A DNA stretch of 64,000 bases from G963668655 sp963668655 (lineage in GTDB: Bacteria; Myxococcota_A; SURF-8): contig CAXXPQ010000002.1 in NCBI GenBank assembly GCA_963668655.2, positions 1,550,001 through 1,614,000 of the forward strand, given 5' to 3'. This document shows, in pieces, positions 8,074 to 16,523 of the stretch. Both the position numbers and the translations under genes were made by a program. Under the pieces are notes generated by a model that was not told the DNA's origin, did no database searches, and was given only the letters and a program-made list of their open reading frames with translations. Each line of letters starts with the position of its first letter. The stretch's first letter is position 1.

Positions 8074-9958
8074 CGGTGCTACCTCGTATCAGTTTAATGC
8101 GGCCGTCCACGACCGGTTCGATGAAGCCCTTTTCCTCGATGTACTCGATCACCACGTCCCGCAGGGACAGGCTGGTGTAGGTTTTCGTGGTGTTCTGCTC
8201 GAACACGTCGAAGCCCGAGCCGCCGTCGGCGATGTAGTCGTTCGTGGCCACGTTGAAGGAGATGTAGGGCTCCTTGAGGTCGTAGTCCCTGACCACGTAA
8301 ATCCCGTTGATTTTCAAGTCCTTGACCTTGCGGTTCTTGCAGTCCAGCACCGTTTCCGCTCCGGAGATCTGCACCTGGGCGGAGCAGCCGTAGGCGCTGC
8401 TTTTCGAGGCCACGAAGTCGAAGAGCTGTTGCAGTTCGAAGCCGGACATGTACATGGTGGTGATGGAGTTTTCGAAGGGAAAGATCTCGTACATCTTGCC
8501 CACCGTGATGTTGCCCTTGTTCAGATCCGCGCGGATGCCCAGGGAATTGGTGATGGAGAAGTCCGTTTCCACCTTGCGGCGCACCCGGATGGCCTCGGCC
8601 ACCAGATTGCCCAGGGGGGAGTCACCCACGACCTTCCTGGGAAAGTCCCCGGCGGCGTAGCCGATTTCCCGGGTCAGATCCTGGGCGCGGTCCAGTTCGA
8701 ACTGGTAATCGTACAGAATGTTGGCCACGGTGGGATCCGAGCCCACCTTGGGATTGCCCTCGATATCCGTTTCGCTGGTGATGGGGATCGTGGCGAAGTC
8801 GTAGGCCAGCACCTCGCCGTCCCGAACCACCACGTCCAGGCGGCCCACGGCTTTGTTGTTGACCCCGGAATGGACGATAATCACCCGTTTTCCTTCGGGA
8901 TTATAGGCCACCAGAGGCGGATCGGTGAGGACGTGATCGTGTCCGCCGAAGATCAGGTCCAGGCCGGTGACGCGGTTGGCGATCTCGATGTCCTCGTTCA
9001 GTCCCATATGGGACAGAAGCACAAGTAAATCCACCTGGTTGCGGATCTGGGGGATGGTGGATTCCAGCACCTGGAAAGTGTCCATGGCGCGGGCTCCCAT
9101 GCTGTTGTTGGCGTCGCCCAGGCTGTTTAAGCTGCGCACGTTGCCCATGCCGATGTAGCCGACGGTCAACCCTTTGTAATTCTTGATGAAAAACGGGCTG
9201 ACGAGCTGTCCCATGTTGTTGGTTCCCTCCCGCGCGGGGCTGTCCCACATGAAATTGGCGTTCAGCATGGGGAAGGTGGCGTAGTGATAGAGCAGGTCGG
9301 CCAGGCGATCGGCTCCCTGGTCGAACTCGTGGTTGCCGATGACCGACACATCGCAGCCCATGGCCGAGAGCGCCCGGACCTCGGCCTCTCCGGTGAAGAG
9401 GTTGAAAATGGGCGCGCCCTGGAAGAAATCGCCCGTGTCCACGTGGGCGGAGCGAATGCTTTTCTCCCGTTCCCGGGCGATGGCCCAGGCCACCCGGGCC
9501 GAGCCGCCGAAGCTGTAGTCCGTGCAGCGGCTGCTCTCGCGCACTTCCTTGATGCAGGCGTAGCAGGCTTCCTTTTCGAAGCGGTCCAGGTAGCAGTCCG
9601 GACAGACGTCCTCTTCCTGGTTGAAGTACAGGCAGTCGTCGCAGGCGCGCACGTCCGGGATGACGTCCTCGCCGCCGCCCAGGTCGCGGATTTCCCATTC
9701 CAAGCAGTTCTGGCAGCCGGAAAGCTGATCGTCGCCCGTGCAGGGGAGGATGCCCAGTTTCTCATCCCAGGAGTTGGGAACGAACTTGAAGGGCAGCACC
9801 TTGGAATGAGTGTCGGTAGTGTGCAGGAAGGTCATGCGGAGATCCTGCCCCGGGAAGGCCGTGTCCGAGCCTTCCAGGGTGCAGGAACTCGCCGCGAAGA
9901 CCAACAGCAGCGAAAAGAGAAAGAACGCCGCCGTTCGAGGATAACGTTGGGCTTTCAT
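8030..9958 (-). CDS. 5'-nucleotidase/UDP-sugar hydrolase family lipoprotein with Cys-rich insert
   Basis: A 642-residue metallophosphoesterase of the UshA/5'-nucleotidase family, removing phosphate from extracellular nucleotides. The lipobox is FAASSC (Cys26). Metal-site motifs are HTTDTH (D49, H51), HVDTGDF, IGNHEFDQG, LLSHMGLNEDI and FGGHDHVL. The C-terminal substrate domain follows (NLVAEAIR, TNSLGIRADL, FPFENSI). Unusually, between the first and second metal motifs there is an insert of about 75 residues with four CxxC pairs (82/85, 106/109, 119/122, 132/135) plus Cys73 and Cys145, which probably binds zinc or is disulfide-bonded. ATG 9958 lies 19 bases after the lamin-tail gene and the end overlaps the OB-fold lipoprotein, so these form one operon. 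Confidence 0.85.
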   Translation of the reverse strand: MKAQRYPRTAAFFLFSLLLVFAASSCTLEGSDTAFPGQDLRMTFLHTTDTHSKVLPFKFVPNSWDEKLGILPCTGDDQLSGCQNCLEWEIRDLGGGEDVIPDVRACDDCLYFNQEEDVCPDCYLDRFEKEACYACIKEVRESSRCTDYSFGGSARVAWAIAREREKSIRSAHVDTGDFFQGAPIFNLFTGEAEVRALSAMGCDVSVIGNHEFDQGADRLADLLYHYATFPMLNANFMWDSPAREGTNNMGQLVSPFFIKNYKGLTVGYIGMGNVRSLNSLGDANNSMGARAMDTFQVLESTIPQIRNQVDLLVLLSHMGLNEDIEIANRVTGLDLIFGGHDHVLTDPPLVAYNPEGKRVIIVHSGVNNKAVGRLDVVVRDGEVLAYDFATIPITSETDIEGNPKVGSDPTVANILYDYQFELDRAQDLTREIGYAAGDFPRKVVGDSPLGNLVAEAIRVRRKVETDFSITNSLGIRADLNKGNITVGKMYEIFPFENSITTMYMSGFELQQLFDFVASKSSAYGCSAQVQISGAETVLDCKNRKVKDLKINGIYVVRDYDLKEPYISFNVATNDYIADGGSGFDVFEQNTTKTYTSLSLRDVVIEYIEEKGFIEPVVDGRIKLIRGSTGGSDGSDYTDGALD

Positions 9959-9977
9959 TCCCGTTTCCGACAAATCC

Positions 9978-12032
9978 TCAGTCCCAGTCCGGGGCGGTGC
10001 AGCCGCTGTTGCTGGCGCCCGGCGAGGGTGTCGCGCAGAACATGAAGTCGGTGGCGTTGTCGTTCGTGTCCGCGCCGTCGGGCTTTCGGGCCGTGCTGTA
10101 GGGGCCGTTGACCGTGCCGACCGACGTTCCCTCGGCGGCCGGAGCGACATCCGTGCCGAAAGCGTAACCCAGGGTATCCACCACGTTCCCGTCCTTCTTC
10201 AGAAGGATGGCGTCCGGGCCGTTCTGATAGTCAGCGTTGTCGCTCTGAAGGTCCGCCACGGCGGCCAGGGAGGCCTCGGCGGTGGTGTGGGCGATGACGA
10301 AGAAGCCGTCGGCGGGAATGGAATGGCCGGACAGACTGATCTCGCCGTATTCCTGGTTGTTGCTGCCGTTGAGGCCCACCAGAGTGTAGCCGCTCAGGCT
10401 GGTGTTTCCGGGGCCGTAGATCTCGATGAAGACGTAGGGCGGGTCGTCCGTGATGGTCTGGTCCGCGCTACGGTAGTTGTAGAGCACTTCGTTGATGACC
10501 ACGCTGGAGGTGGGATAGTCCACGTCGCCGTCCGCGTCGCCGTCGGCATCGCCGTCCACGTCGCCGTCCGGACCGTCGCCGAAGTCCACGTCGTCCGCGC
10601 TGCGCGGCAGAAGTTTGAACTCGTCGTAGCTGGTGTACAAAAAGCCCGTAAGCCGGGTGACTTCCGTGCCCGTGGCGGGCAGGTCGTAGGAATACAGCTC
10701 GTCGTCCACGAGCAGGTCGCCCGTGACGATGAAGGTGCCGTAACCCGCGTCGCCGTTGGTGACCGTGGCGTTTTCCACCTGGACGAGGGAGAACTGCCAC
10801 TGCTCGGCCTGGCTGCCGCCGGTGGCCACGTCGCCCGGATTGACGGTCTGGGCGGCCGGAGCGGAGGCGGTTTCGCCCGTGTCCGTTATCTTTCCATACG
10901 CCTTGTTCAGTTCGATCTGAGTGCTGCAACTCGTGTAGTACGGCTCCTGATAGCCGCAATATTCGGTGTAGGTGCCTTCCACGTCGATGACCGCGCCCAC
11001 GGCCAGGGCGGGCGGATCGTAACCGTTGGCGTCGTCCGCAGTGGGCTTCCAGACCAGCAGGCCGCCGCTCCAGGCTCCGCCGTTCTTGTCGGAGACGAAG
11101 ATGCCCGTCAGGGGACCGGAAACCGAGAAGGTTCCGGAGGCGACCACCAGGCCCTCCAGGGAGACCGGACCCTGGTTGGGATGGTTTTCCGCGGCGGGGT
11201 TCTGGATGTCGGCCAGGGTCAGTCCGGTGGTGGCGCTTCCCGTGTCGAAGTCCTCGGGTCCGCGACCCACCAGCTTGCTGTCGTTGAAGGAGGCGTACAG
11301 GAAGGCGGTGATGCTCTCGAAATGCTGATCCTTGACCACCGGCGGGCTGTAGATCATGTCGTCCACCAGCAGGTCGCCGGTGACGGTGAACATGTTGTAA
11401 CCGGCGTCCTCGTCGAGGACCGTCACGTCGTTGATCTTCACCAGGCTGTGCTCCCAGACGTACATCAGCTCGCCGCCCGTGGCGATTTTGGACGGATCGT
11501 CGATCACCACCGGTTCCGGCGCTACGCCGGTGCCGGTGACCACCGGGGCCTCGCTCAACACCACCTGGCTGCTGCAATATTCATCGGGCACGTCGCCCAC
11601 GCCGCAGAACTCGTCGTATTCGCCCTTGATGTCGATCTTGTCGCCCACGATCGGGTCGAAGTCCACGTCGCCCTTCATGATGCAGAACAGGCCGCCGTAT
11701 TCGCCGCCGCCCGGCGCCGCGATGAAGAAGCCCCGGGTGTTGGAGCTTTCGCTGACCATGACCTTTTCGCTGGTGGCGATGACGCCTTTCAGTTCCACCA
11801 CCGTTCCCGGCACGGGATGCTTGGAGGACGTATCGTTCTGAATATCCTGGATGGAAAGGCCGTCCGAGGAGGAATCGCCGTCCGGATCGTTTCCGTCGCC
11901 GTCGGGGGAGTTGTCGCCGTCGGTGTCTCCGTCTCCGGGATCGGTGTCTCCCGTGTCGTCGCAGGCCACGGCCAGAATAAGCACCAGCGTCAGCAAGGCC
12001 GCAATCAGCCATCCCTTCGTATTCGTCTTCAT
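9978..12032 (-). CDS. Lipoprotein with two OB-like repeats and a lamin-tail domain
   Basis: A 684-residue lipoprotein with lipobox LAVAC (Cys24), then a Gly/Asp/Pro linker. Two homologous OB-like repeats follow, each containing IQ(D/N)-type starts, a (V/I)E(L/G)KGVIATS-like strand, VGDKIDIKGEYDEFCG or VIDVEGTYTEYCG, and TGDLLVDD(M/E)(I/L)Y. A second Asp-Gly linker (DGDVDGDADGDADGDVD) leads to a C-terminal lamin-tail domain (VVINEVLYNYRS, FIEIYGPGNTSLSGYTLVGL). This LTD plus OB order is that of large secreted nucleases such as ExeM-type enzymes, but the nuclease domain itself is missing. The ATG has AGAGG upstream. It is first in the cluster with the 5'-nucleotidase. A DNA- or polymer-binding role is inferred. 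Confidence 0.75.
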   Translation of the reverse strand: MKTNTKGWLIAALLTLVLILAVACDDTGDTDPGDGDTDGDNSPDGDGNDPDGDSSSDGLSIQDIQNDTSSKHPVPGTVVELKGVIATSEKVMVSESSNTRGFFIAAPGGGEYGGLFCIMKGDVDFDPIVGDKIDIKGEYDEFCGVGDVPDEYCSSQVVLSEAPVVTGTGVAPEPVVIDDPSKIATGGELMYVWEHSLVKINDVTVLDEDAGYNMFTVTGDLLVDDMIYSPPVVKDQHFESITAFLYASFNDSKLVGRGPEDFDTGSATTGLTLADIQNPAAENHPNQGPVSLEGLVVASGTFSVSGPLTGIFVSDKNGGAWSGGLLVWKPTADDANGYDPPALAVGAVIDVEGTYTEYCGYQEPYYTSCSTQIELNKAYGKITDTGETASAPAAQTVNPGDVATGGSQAEQWQFSLVQVENATVTNGDAGYGTFIVTGDLLVDDELYSYDLPATGTEVTRLTGFLYTSYDEFKLLPRSADDVDFGDGPDGDVDGDADGDADGDVDYPTSSVVINEVLYNYRSADQTITDDPPYVFIEIYGPGNTSLSGYTLVGLNGSNNQEYGEISLSGHSIPADGFFVIAHTTAEASLAAVADLQSDNADYQNGPDAILLKKDGNVVDTLGYAFGTDVAPAAEGTSVGTVNGPYSTARKPDGADTNDNATDFMFCATPSPGASNSGCTAPDWD

Positions 12033-12429
12033 CTTTTTCCTCTCTTTCGGTCCCTGGGGCATTCGATCTTAAGGTTGGAATATCCTGAATGTCCGTTCCG
12101 GGAAAACCCCTGGAAACGGGAAACATCTTCTCCGGTCGGTTGTACTGAAATTTTAAGGAATTGCAAATGAGAAAAGCGTGAATTCCTCATTTTTCCGCCT
12201 TCGGGCGCGTTTTTGCTTGTTTTTGCCCGGAGTTATGCATTTTATTCATCGATCCGGTCGAAAAATCGGTCTTTCGATGCCTTCCGAGGACTTTCCGATC
12301 GTGTGAGAATCCCATTTGCGTGCAAGTTTTCATTGCCGCCCGCCGTTAGATGTGTATCCTGGTTCGGACAAGGCGATGTCCCTATGCGGGACGACCGATC
12401 GGAAATCACGCGAAAGCGAGGCCGAAACC
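12033..12429. other. Divergent intergenic region, no gene seen
   Basis: About 400 bases separate the divergent lamin-tail lipoprotein (minus) and the antiporter (plus). It is more AT-rich than its surroundings and must hold both promoters. A small tetraloop hairpin, CCGCCTTCGGGCG followed by CGTTTTT, lies near 12197-12216. A loose inverted pair AAATGAG/CTCATTT lies just before it. A TAAAAT-like minus-strand -10 is visible near 12240, but no convincing -35 was found. Confidence 0.4.
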
Positions 12430-13779
12430 ATGTCCGAAGCCGTTCAACACAGCGACGCCTTCCGTCGAAGGCGCTTTCTGAACTGGTTCCCCCTGGGACT
12501 GACCTACGCCCTCCTGTACATGGGGCGCTACAACCTCACGGTGTCCAAAAACGCCCTGGGCGACCTGATGACCAAGGCCGAATTCGGCGAGATCTTCGGC
12601 ATCGGCGCCCTGGTCTACGGCCTGTCCTTCCTGGTCAACGGCCCCCTGGTGGATCGCATCGGCGGCAAACGCGGCATCCTGATCGGCGCGCTCGGGGCCG
12701 GATTCATGAACCTGGCCATGGGGCTGTATACTTACCACGTATTGGGACTGGAGGATCCGAGTTCCGCGCCATTGACGTGGGTGTTCATGGCCATGTACGC
12801 CTTGAACATGTATTTCCAGAGCTACGGCGCGGTGTCCATCGTGAAGGTCAACGCCAACTGGTTCCACGTCCGGGAGCGCGGCACCTTCTCCGGCATCTTC
12901 GGCATCATGATCTCGTCCGGCATCTTCCTGGCCTTCGACGTCTCCGGCCGCATCCTGGGTTCGCCCTGGGTCAAAGGCCAGGGATTCGGCGGCGGCGACG
13001 CCGTCTGGTGGGTGTTTCTCACGCCCTCTCTGCTGCTTTTCCTGTTTTTCGCGGTGGAGATTTTCCTTTTACGCGATCGTCCCAGCCAGGCCGGGCTTCC
13101 CGACTTCGACACCTGCGACGCCTCCAGCGGAGAGGATTTGAACGAGCGCGTCCCGCCGCTCGAACTTTACCGGCGCATCCTGACCCACCCGGTCATCCTC
13201 ACCGTGGCTGGTATCGAGTTCTGCACCGGCATCCTGCGCAACGGCATCATGCACTGGTTCCCCATCTACGCCAAGGAACAGATCGCGGCCGGACTGACGG
13301 GCGGCTGGCAGTTCGCCATGGACAACTGGGGACTGCTGTTGTGGATTGCGGGCGTCACCGGAGGCATGTCGGCGGGCATGGTCAGCGACCGGTTCTTCCA
13401 GAGCCGTCGCGCGCCCTCGGCGGGCTTTCTGTACGGCGTTCTCATCCTGGGCTGTATCGTCATGATTTTCACCCTGCAGAGCGGGTGGGTGCTGGCCTTT
13501 CTGGGCTTCGTCATGTCCATCGCGGTAATCGGAACCCACGGACTGCTTTCGGGCACGGCCACCATGGACTTCGGCGGGCGCAAGGGAGCCGCCACCGCCG
13601 TGGGCGTCATCGACGGCTTCGTGTACCTGGGAACCTTCGTGCAGTCCATTTCCCTTGGATTCATCACGAGTTGGAACTGGCGGTTCTGGCCGGTCTTCCT
13701 GATTCCCTTCGGGATCATCGGTTTTGTTTTGCTTCTGCGCATCTGGAACGCCAAACCGGGACAGGCCGCCGGCCATTGA
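12430..13779 (+). CDS. MFS transporter, organophosphate:phosphate antiporter (GlpT/UhpT-like)
   Basis: A 449-residue major-facilitator protein with about 12 membrane segments. The first segment reads WFPLGLTYALLYMGRYNLTV, and GRYN matches the substrate-phosphate-binding Arg of the OPA family. The seventh-segment counterpart FCTGILRNGIMHWFPIYAK carries the second conserved Arg. These two Arg residues grip the phosphate of glycerol-3-phosphate or hexose phosphates in GlpT and UhpT. The substrate cannot be told from sequence. ATG 12430 gives a normal N-terminus, whereas the open frame extends upstream without conserved sequence. It is followed 51 bases later by a P-loop protein of unknown function. 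Confidence 0.85.
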   Translation: MSEAVQHSDAFRRRRFLNWFPLGLTYALLYMGRYNLTVSKNALGDLMTKAEFGEIFGIGALVYGLSFLVNGPLVDRIGGKRGILIGALGAGFMNLAMGLYTYHVLGLEDPSSAPLTWVFMAMYALNMYFQSYGAVSIVKVNANWFHVRERGTFSGIFGIMISSGIFLAFDVSGRILGSPWVKGQGFGGGDAVWWVFLTPSLLLFLFFAVEIFLLRDRPSQAGLPDFDTCDASSGEDLNERVPPLELYRRILTHPVILTVAGIEFCTGILRNGIMHWFPIYAKEQIAAGLTGGWQFAMDNWGLLLWIAGVTGGMSAGMVSDRFFQSRRAPSAGFLYGVLILGCIVMIFTLQSGWVLAFLGFVMSIAVIGTHGLLSGTATMDFGGRKGAATAVGVIDGFVYLGTFVQSISLGFITSWNWRFWPVFLIPFGIIGFVLLLRIWNAKPGQAAGH

Positions 13780-13830
13780 TCGAACCGGCGGCCCGCGGGG
13801 CGCGCCTTTTCACCCATCGGGAGGTTTTTC

Positions 13831-14817
13831 ATGACCGACACCATTCAGACGCTCTTGCTTCTGGCGCTCCCCGCCAGCGGAAAATCCGAACTGCGCCGCT
13901 ACCTGGGCAACCTGTCACCGGAGGAGTGCCACGCCCGCTACGGCATCGGGCGGCCCGTGCAACTGGACGATTTTCCCTACGTGCATTTCATGCATCTCGT
14001 AGACGAGGGCCTGACCGTCATGGGGCGGGAGCCGCTGTTCTTCGCCGCCCCGGATCAGCCGTTCGCCGATCCGGTGGAATGGGGAACGCTGACCCATCTT
14101 CTGAACGAGGATTTCTACGACCTGACCTCGGGGCGGCCCATGGCTCCGCTGTCCGGAGCCCGTTACCTGTTCTGGCGGATGGACCGCGCCCGAGCGGCGG
14201 CGGGAGGAAAGGAAGTCCTGGCCAAGCTGCCCCCGGCGGTCTTCGACGAACTGGCGGACCGTCTGGACGGCGAGGCCACACGCATGATCGACAACAAGGC
14301 CGCGAGCATTCCTTCGTCCATGACCGGACGCACCGCCGTGATCGAATTCGCCCGGGGCGGTCCGGACGGCGCCGACATGCCGCTTTCCGGCCGCTACGGC
14401 TATCAGTACAGCCTGGCCCAGCTCTCCGAGGAAATCCTGGAATCGGCGGCGATTCTGTACGTTTGGGTCACCCCGGAGGAATCCCGGCGCAAGAACGGCG
14501 AGCGCGCCGACCCCGACGATCCCGGTTCCATCCTGAACCACGGCGTCCCCATTGATGTGATGATGAAGGAATACGGAACGGACGACATCGAATACCTGAT
14601 ACAGCAGTCCGACCGGCCGGGAACGATCCGCGTGGAAGCCCACGGCCGGACTTTCCATCTGCCCATCGGGCGATTCGACAACCGCACCGACCGCACCACG
14701 TTTTTGCGGGGATCTCCCAAGGAATGGCCGAAGGACGAACTGGAGGCCCTGGAAGCCTCGCTGGACGAGGCGTTTCGGACCATCCGGACGGAGTACCGCA
14801 AGATCCACGCGAACTAG
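13831..14817 (+). CDS. P-loop NTPase/kinase-like protein of unknown function
   Basis: A 328-residue soluble protein. It begins with a hydrophobic strand and a Walker A-like loop, LLALPASGKSELRRYLG (residues about 9-25); the first Gly of the classical motif is replaced by Ala-Leu-Pro, as in several small-molecule kinases. Later strands include TAVIEFARGG and AILYVWVTPEESRRKNGERA, where the Arg-rich segment could be a lid. No named family is recognised. A good ribosome site (GGGAGG) precedes ATG 13831. Being the only other gene behind the organophosphate antiporter, it may phosphorylate or sense an imported compound; this is inference. Confidence 0.65.
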   Translation: MTDTIQTLLLLALPASGKSELRRYLGNLSPEECHARYGIGRPVQLDDFPYVHFMHLVDEGLTVMGREPLFFAAPDQPFADPVEWGTLTHLLNEDFYDLTSGRPMAPLSGARYLFWRMDRARAAAGGKEVLAKLPPAVFDELADRLDGEATRMIDNKAASIPSSMTGRTAVIEFARGGPDGADMPLSGRYGYQYSLAQLSEEILESAAILYVWVTPEESRRKNGERADPDDPGSILNHGVPIDVMMKEYGTDDIEYLIQQSDRPGTIRVEAHGRTFHLPIGRFDNRTDRTTFLRGSPKEWPKDELEALEASLDEAFRTIRTEYRKIHAN

Positions 14818-14844
14818 AATCGTAGTCGGGAAAGACGGACGGAA

Positions 14845-15342
14845 TCAGGAAGGATCCGCCGTTCGCCGGGCTAGCCAGTCGCTGACGGCATGGCCCGTCC
14901 CGAAAGGCCAGGGCATCAGCTTTTCCGGTGGAATTTCGCGGAATTCTACCAGTTCCTCGTTCAGGCGGATCTCTCCTTCCGCCCGCACGTGATAGGCGAT
15001 GATGAGCTGATTGAGACGTTCGGCCGGATACAGGCCCACCAGGGAGACGACTTCGCCGGAGAGATCCAGTTCTTCCTTCACTTCCCGTAAAACGCCTTGT
15101 TCGGGCGTTTCGTCCTTTTCCAGAAACCCCGTAATCAGACCGAACATCTTTTCCGGCCACTCCCGGTTGCGCCCCAGCACCACCCGGCCGTTCCGTTCCA
15201 CGATGGCCGCCACCACCGGAACCGGGTTGTTCCAGAAGACGTAGCCGCAGTCCGGAGCGGGACAGACCTTGCGCGGCCAACCGCCCGATTCCCGTTCCTC
15301 CAGTTCCGTGCGGCAGCGTGGACAATAGCGAATATCTTTCAT
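14845..15342 (-). CDS. Nudix hydrolase with N-terminal zinc ribbon
   Basis: A 165-residue Nudix protein. An N-terminal zinc ribbon has Cys7, Cys10, Cys27 and Cys32, as in NudC-type NADH pyrophosphatases and related proteins. The Nudix box is present (G-x5-E-x7-REVKEELDL), with the usual Gly near its end replaced by Asp. It should hydrolyse a nucleoside diphosphate linked to another moiety; the substrate is unknown. ATG 15342 is preferred because AAGGA lies eight bases upstream, whereas an ATG three codons earlier (15351) directly abuts that site. The gene converges with the P-loop gene. Confidence 0.85.
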   Translation of the reverse strand: MKDIRYCPRCRTELEERESGGWPRKVCPAPDCGYVFWNNPVPVVAAIVERNGRVVLGRNREWPEKMFGLITGFLEKDETPEQGVLREVKEELDLSGEVVSLVGLYPAERLNQLIIAYHVRAEGEIRLNEELVEFREIPPEKLMPWPFGTGHAVSDWLARRTADPS

Positions 15343-15458
15343 GTTTTCCATTCCTTACGTGGGATGTCGTTTTCCCGTTCGATTTCCATCCTACACCGGA
15401 AAACGAGGCGGCGGCCAGGACAAAAAGCGGGATTCTCCCGAAAGCGAAAGCGGCGCTC

Positions 15459-15486
15459 TTGACAGGCATCTGTTTCCTGCTAAGAT
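15459..15486 (+). promoter_or_regulatory. Sigma-70 type promoter of ssb
   Basis: TTGACA at 15459-15464 matches the -35 consensus fully; TAAGAT at 15481-15486 is the -10, with a 16-base spacer. The ssb start codon is 32 bases further on. Confidence 0.7.
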
Positions 15487-15517
15487 GCTTGCCAACCAAA
15501 CCATGGGAGGAGTGGGA

Positions 15518-15943
15518 ATGAACCTGAACAAAGTAATGCTGATCGGTCGTTTGGGCACAAAACCGGAAATTCGGTATACCCAGAGCGGGCAGGCGGTCTG
15601 CAACTTCAACATGGCCACCACGGAACGCTGGGGCACCGGCGCCGAGCAGCAGGAACGCACAGAATGGCACCGGGTGGTGTTCTGGGGCCGCCGGGGGGAG
15701 ATCATGGCCCAATACCTGGACAAGGGCAGCCTGATCTATCTGGAAGGCCGGTTGCAGACCCGCAAATGGACGGACAAGAACGGCAACGACCGTTACACCA
15801 CGGAAGTGGTGGGCCGGGATTTCCAGTTCCTGGAAAAACGCGGCAGCGGCGGTGGTGGCGGCGGCAGCGACTATCCTCCCCCGCCCACGGACGCGGATTT
15901 CGGCGGAGGTCCGATGGAAGACGACGACGACGTTCCGTTCTGA
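15518..15943 (+). CDS. ssb: Single-stranded DNA-binding protein
   Basis: A 141-residue SSB that coats single-stranded DNA in replication, repair and recombination. The OB fold runs from MNLNKVMLIGRLG through GSLIYLEGRLQTRKWTDKNG to about residue 108. A Gly-rich flexible linker follows, and the acidic tip MEDDDDVPF recruits partner proteins. ATG 15518 has a perfect GGGAGG seven bases upstream; the frame is open further upstream but without homology. It appears monocistronic with its own strong promoter. Confidence 0.97.
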   Translation: MNLNKVMLIGRLGTKPEIRYTQSGQAVCNFNMATTERWGTGAEQQERTEWHRVVFWGRRGEIMAQYLDKGSLIYLEGRLQTRKWTDKNGNDRYTTEVVGRDFQFLEKRGSGGGGGGSDYPPPPTDADFGGGPMEDDDDVPF

Positions 15944-16028
15944 CGGAATCAGCAACTGGCCGGTATCTCAGAGGTATTCCGCTTTTTGATTCGGCGGGCG
16001 CGCGGATGGAATCCGAAAACGGGAAGGG

Positions 16029-16439
16029 CTAGAAACCGCCCCCCACGAGTTGCCACCCGCCCTCGCGTTTTTCCCATTCCTGGGTGATGGTTTCCCGTTT
16101 GACGACGTAGGTGTTGTTGTTGTAGATGTCGCGGGCCACCACCACGGTGGCTTTGTCGTGTTCTTCCGCCATGGTCACCCGCCGGATGAAATAATCCGAG
16201 ACGCTCTGATCTCGGATCAGTTTTTCCACGATGGGGTAGAAATTCGCGCGGATTTTGGGTGAAATGAAACGGGAAGCCTCTTCGGTCTGCCCGTATTTAA
16301 TCATGTTATGGTAGGCTTGCAGCGTTTTGTCGAACTGGCTCAGTTGCTCGAACTTCTGACTGGGCGGCAGACAGGCCAGAACGGGAAGCAGCAACATCGT
16401 CAGGAGAATCGGAAGAACGGAACGTAGCGAAATGGGCAT
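16029..16439 (-). CDS. Small lipoprotein, possibly NTF2-like fold
   Basis: A 136-residue lipoprotein with lipobox LPVLAC (Cys23) and a very strong ribosome site (AAAGGAGG). The mature part has an amphipathic helix (FEQLSQFDKTLQAYHNMIKYG), a helix with SRFISPKIRANFYPIVEKL, then beta strands ending EWEKREGGWQLVGGGF. That order (helices, then a curved sheet ending in a WxxxGGW motif) is reminiscent of NTF2-like or SnoaL-like proteins, but the assignment is tentative. It is transcribed away from the lipoprotein at 16524, with 84 bases between the starts. Confidence 0.6.
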   Translation of the reverse strand: MPISLRSVLPILLTMLLLPVLACLPPSQKFEQLSQFDKTLQAYHNMIKYGQTEEASRFISPKIRANFYPIVEKLIRDQSVSDYFIRRVTMAEEHDKATVVVARDIYNNNTYVVKRETITQEWEKREGGWQLVGGGF

Positions 16440-16523
16440 GAAAAAGCCTCCTTTTGGATTCCGATGGTATTTCAGTCTAGATCCCCCGGACCGGATGTCA
16501 AACGAAAAATGCGAGGACGCGCC

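Noticed and set aside
8030..10150. Longer start for the 5'-nucleotidase
   Set aside because: The extra 64 residues are Arg/Pro/Thr-rich, overlap the upstream gene and precede a complete lipoprotein signal at 9958.
10287..12170. Long plus-strand open frame opposite the lamin-tail lipoprotein
   Set aside because: Val/His/Arg-rich and non-conserved in character; produced by the repetitive Asp-Gly codons on the other strand.
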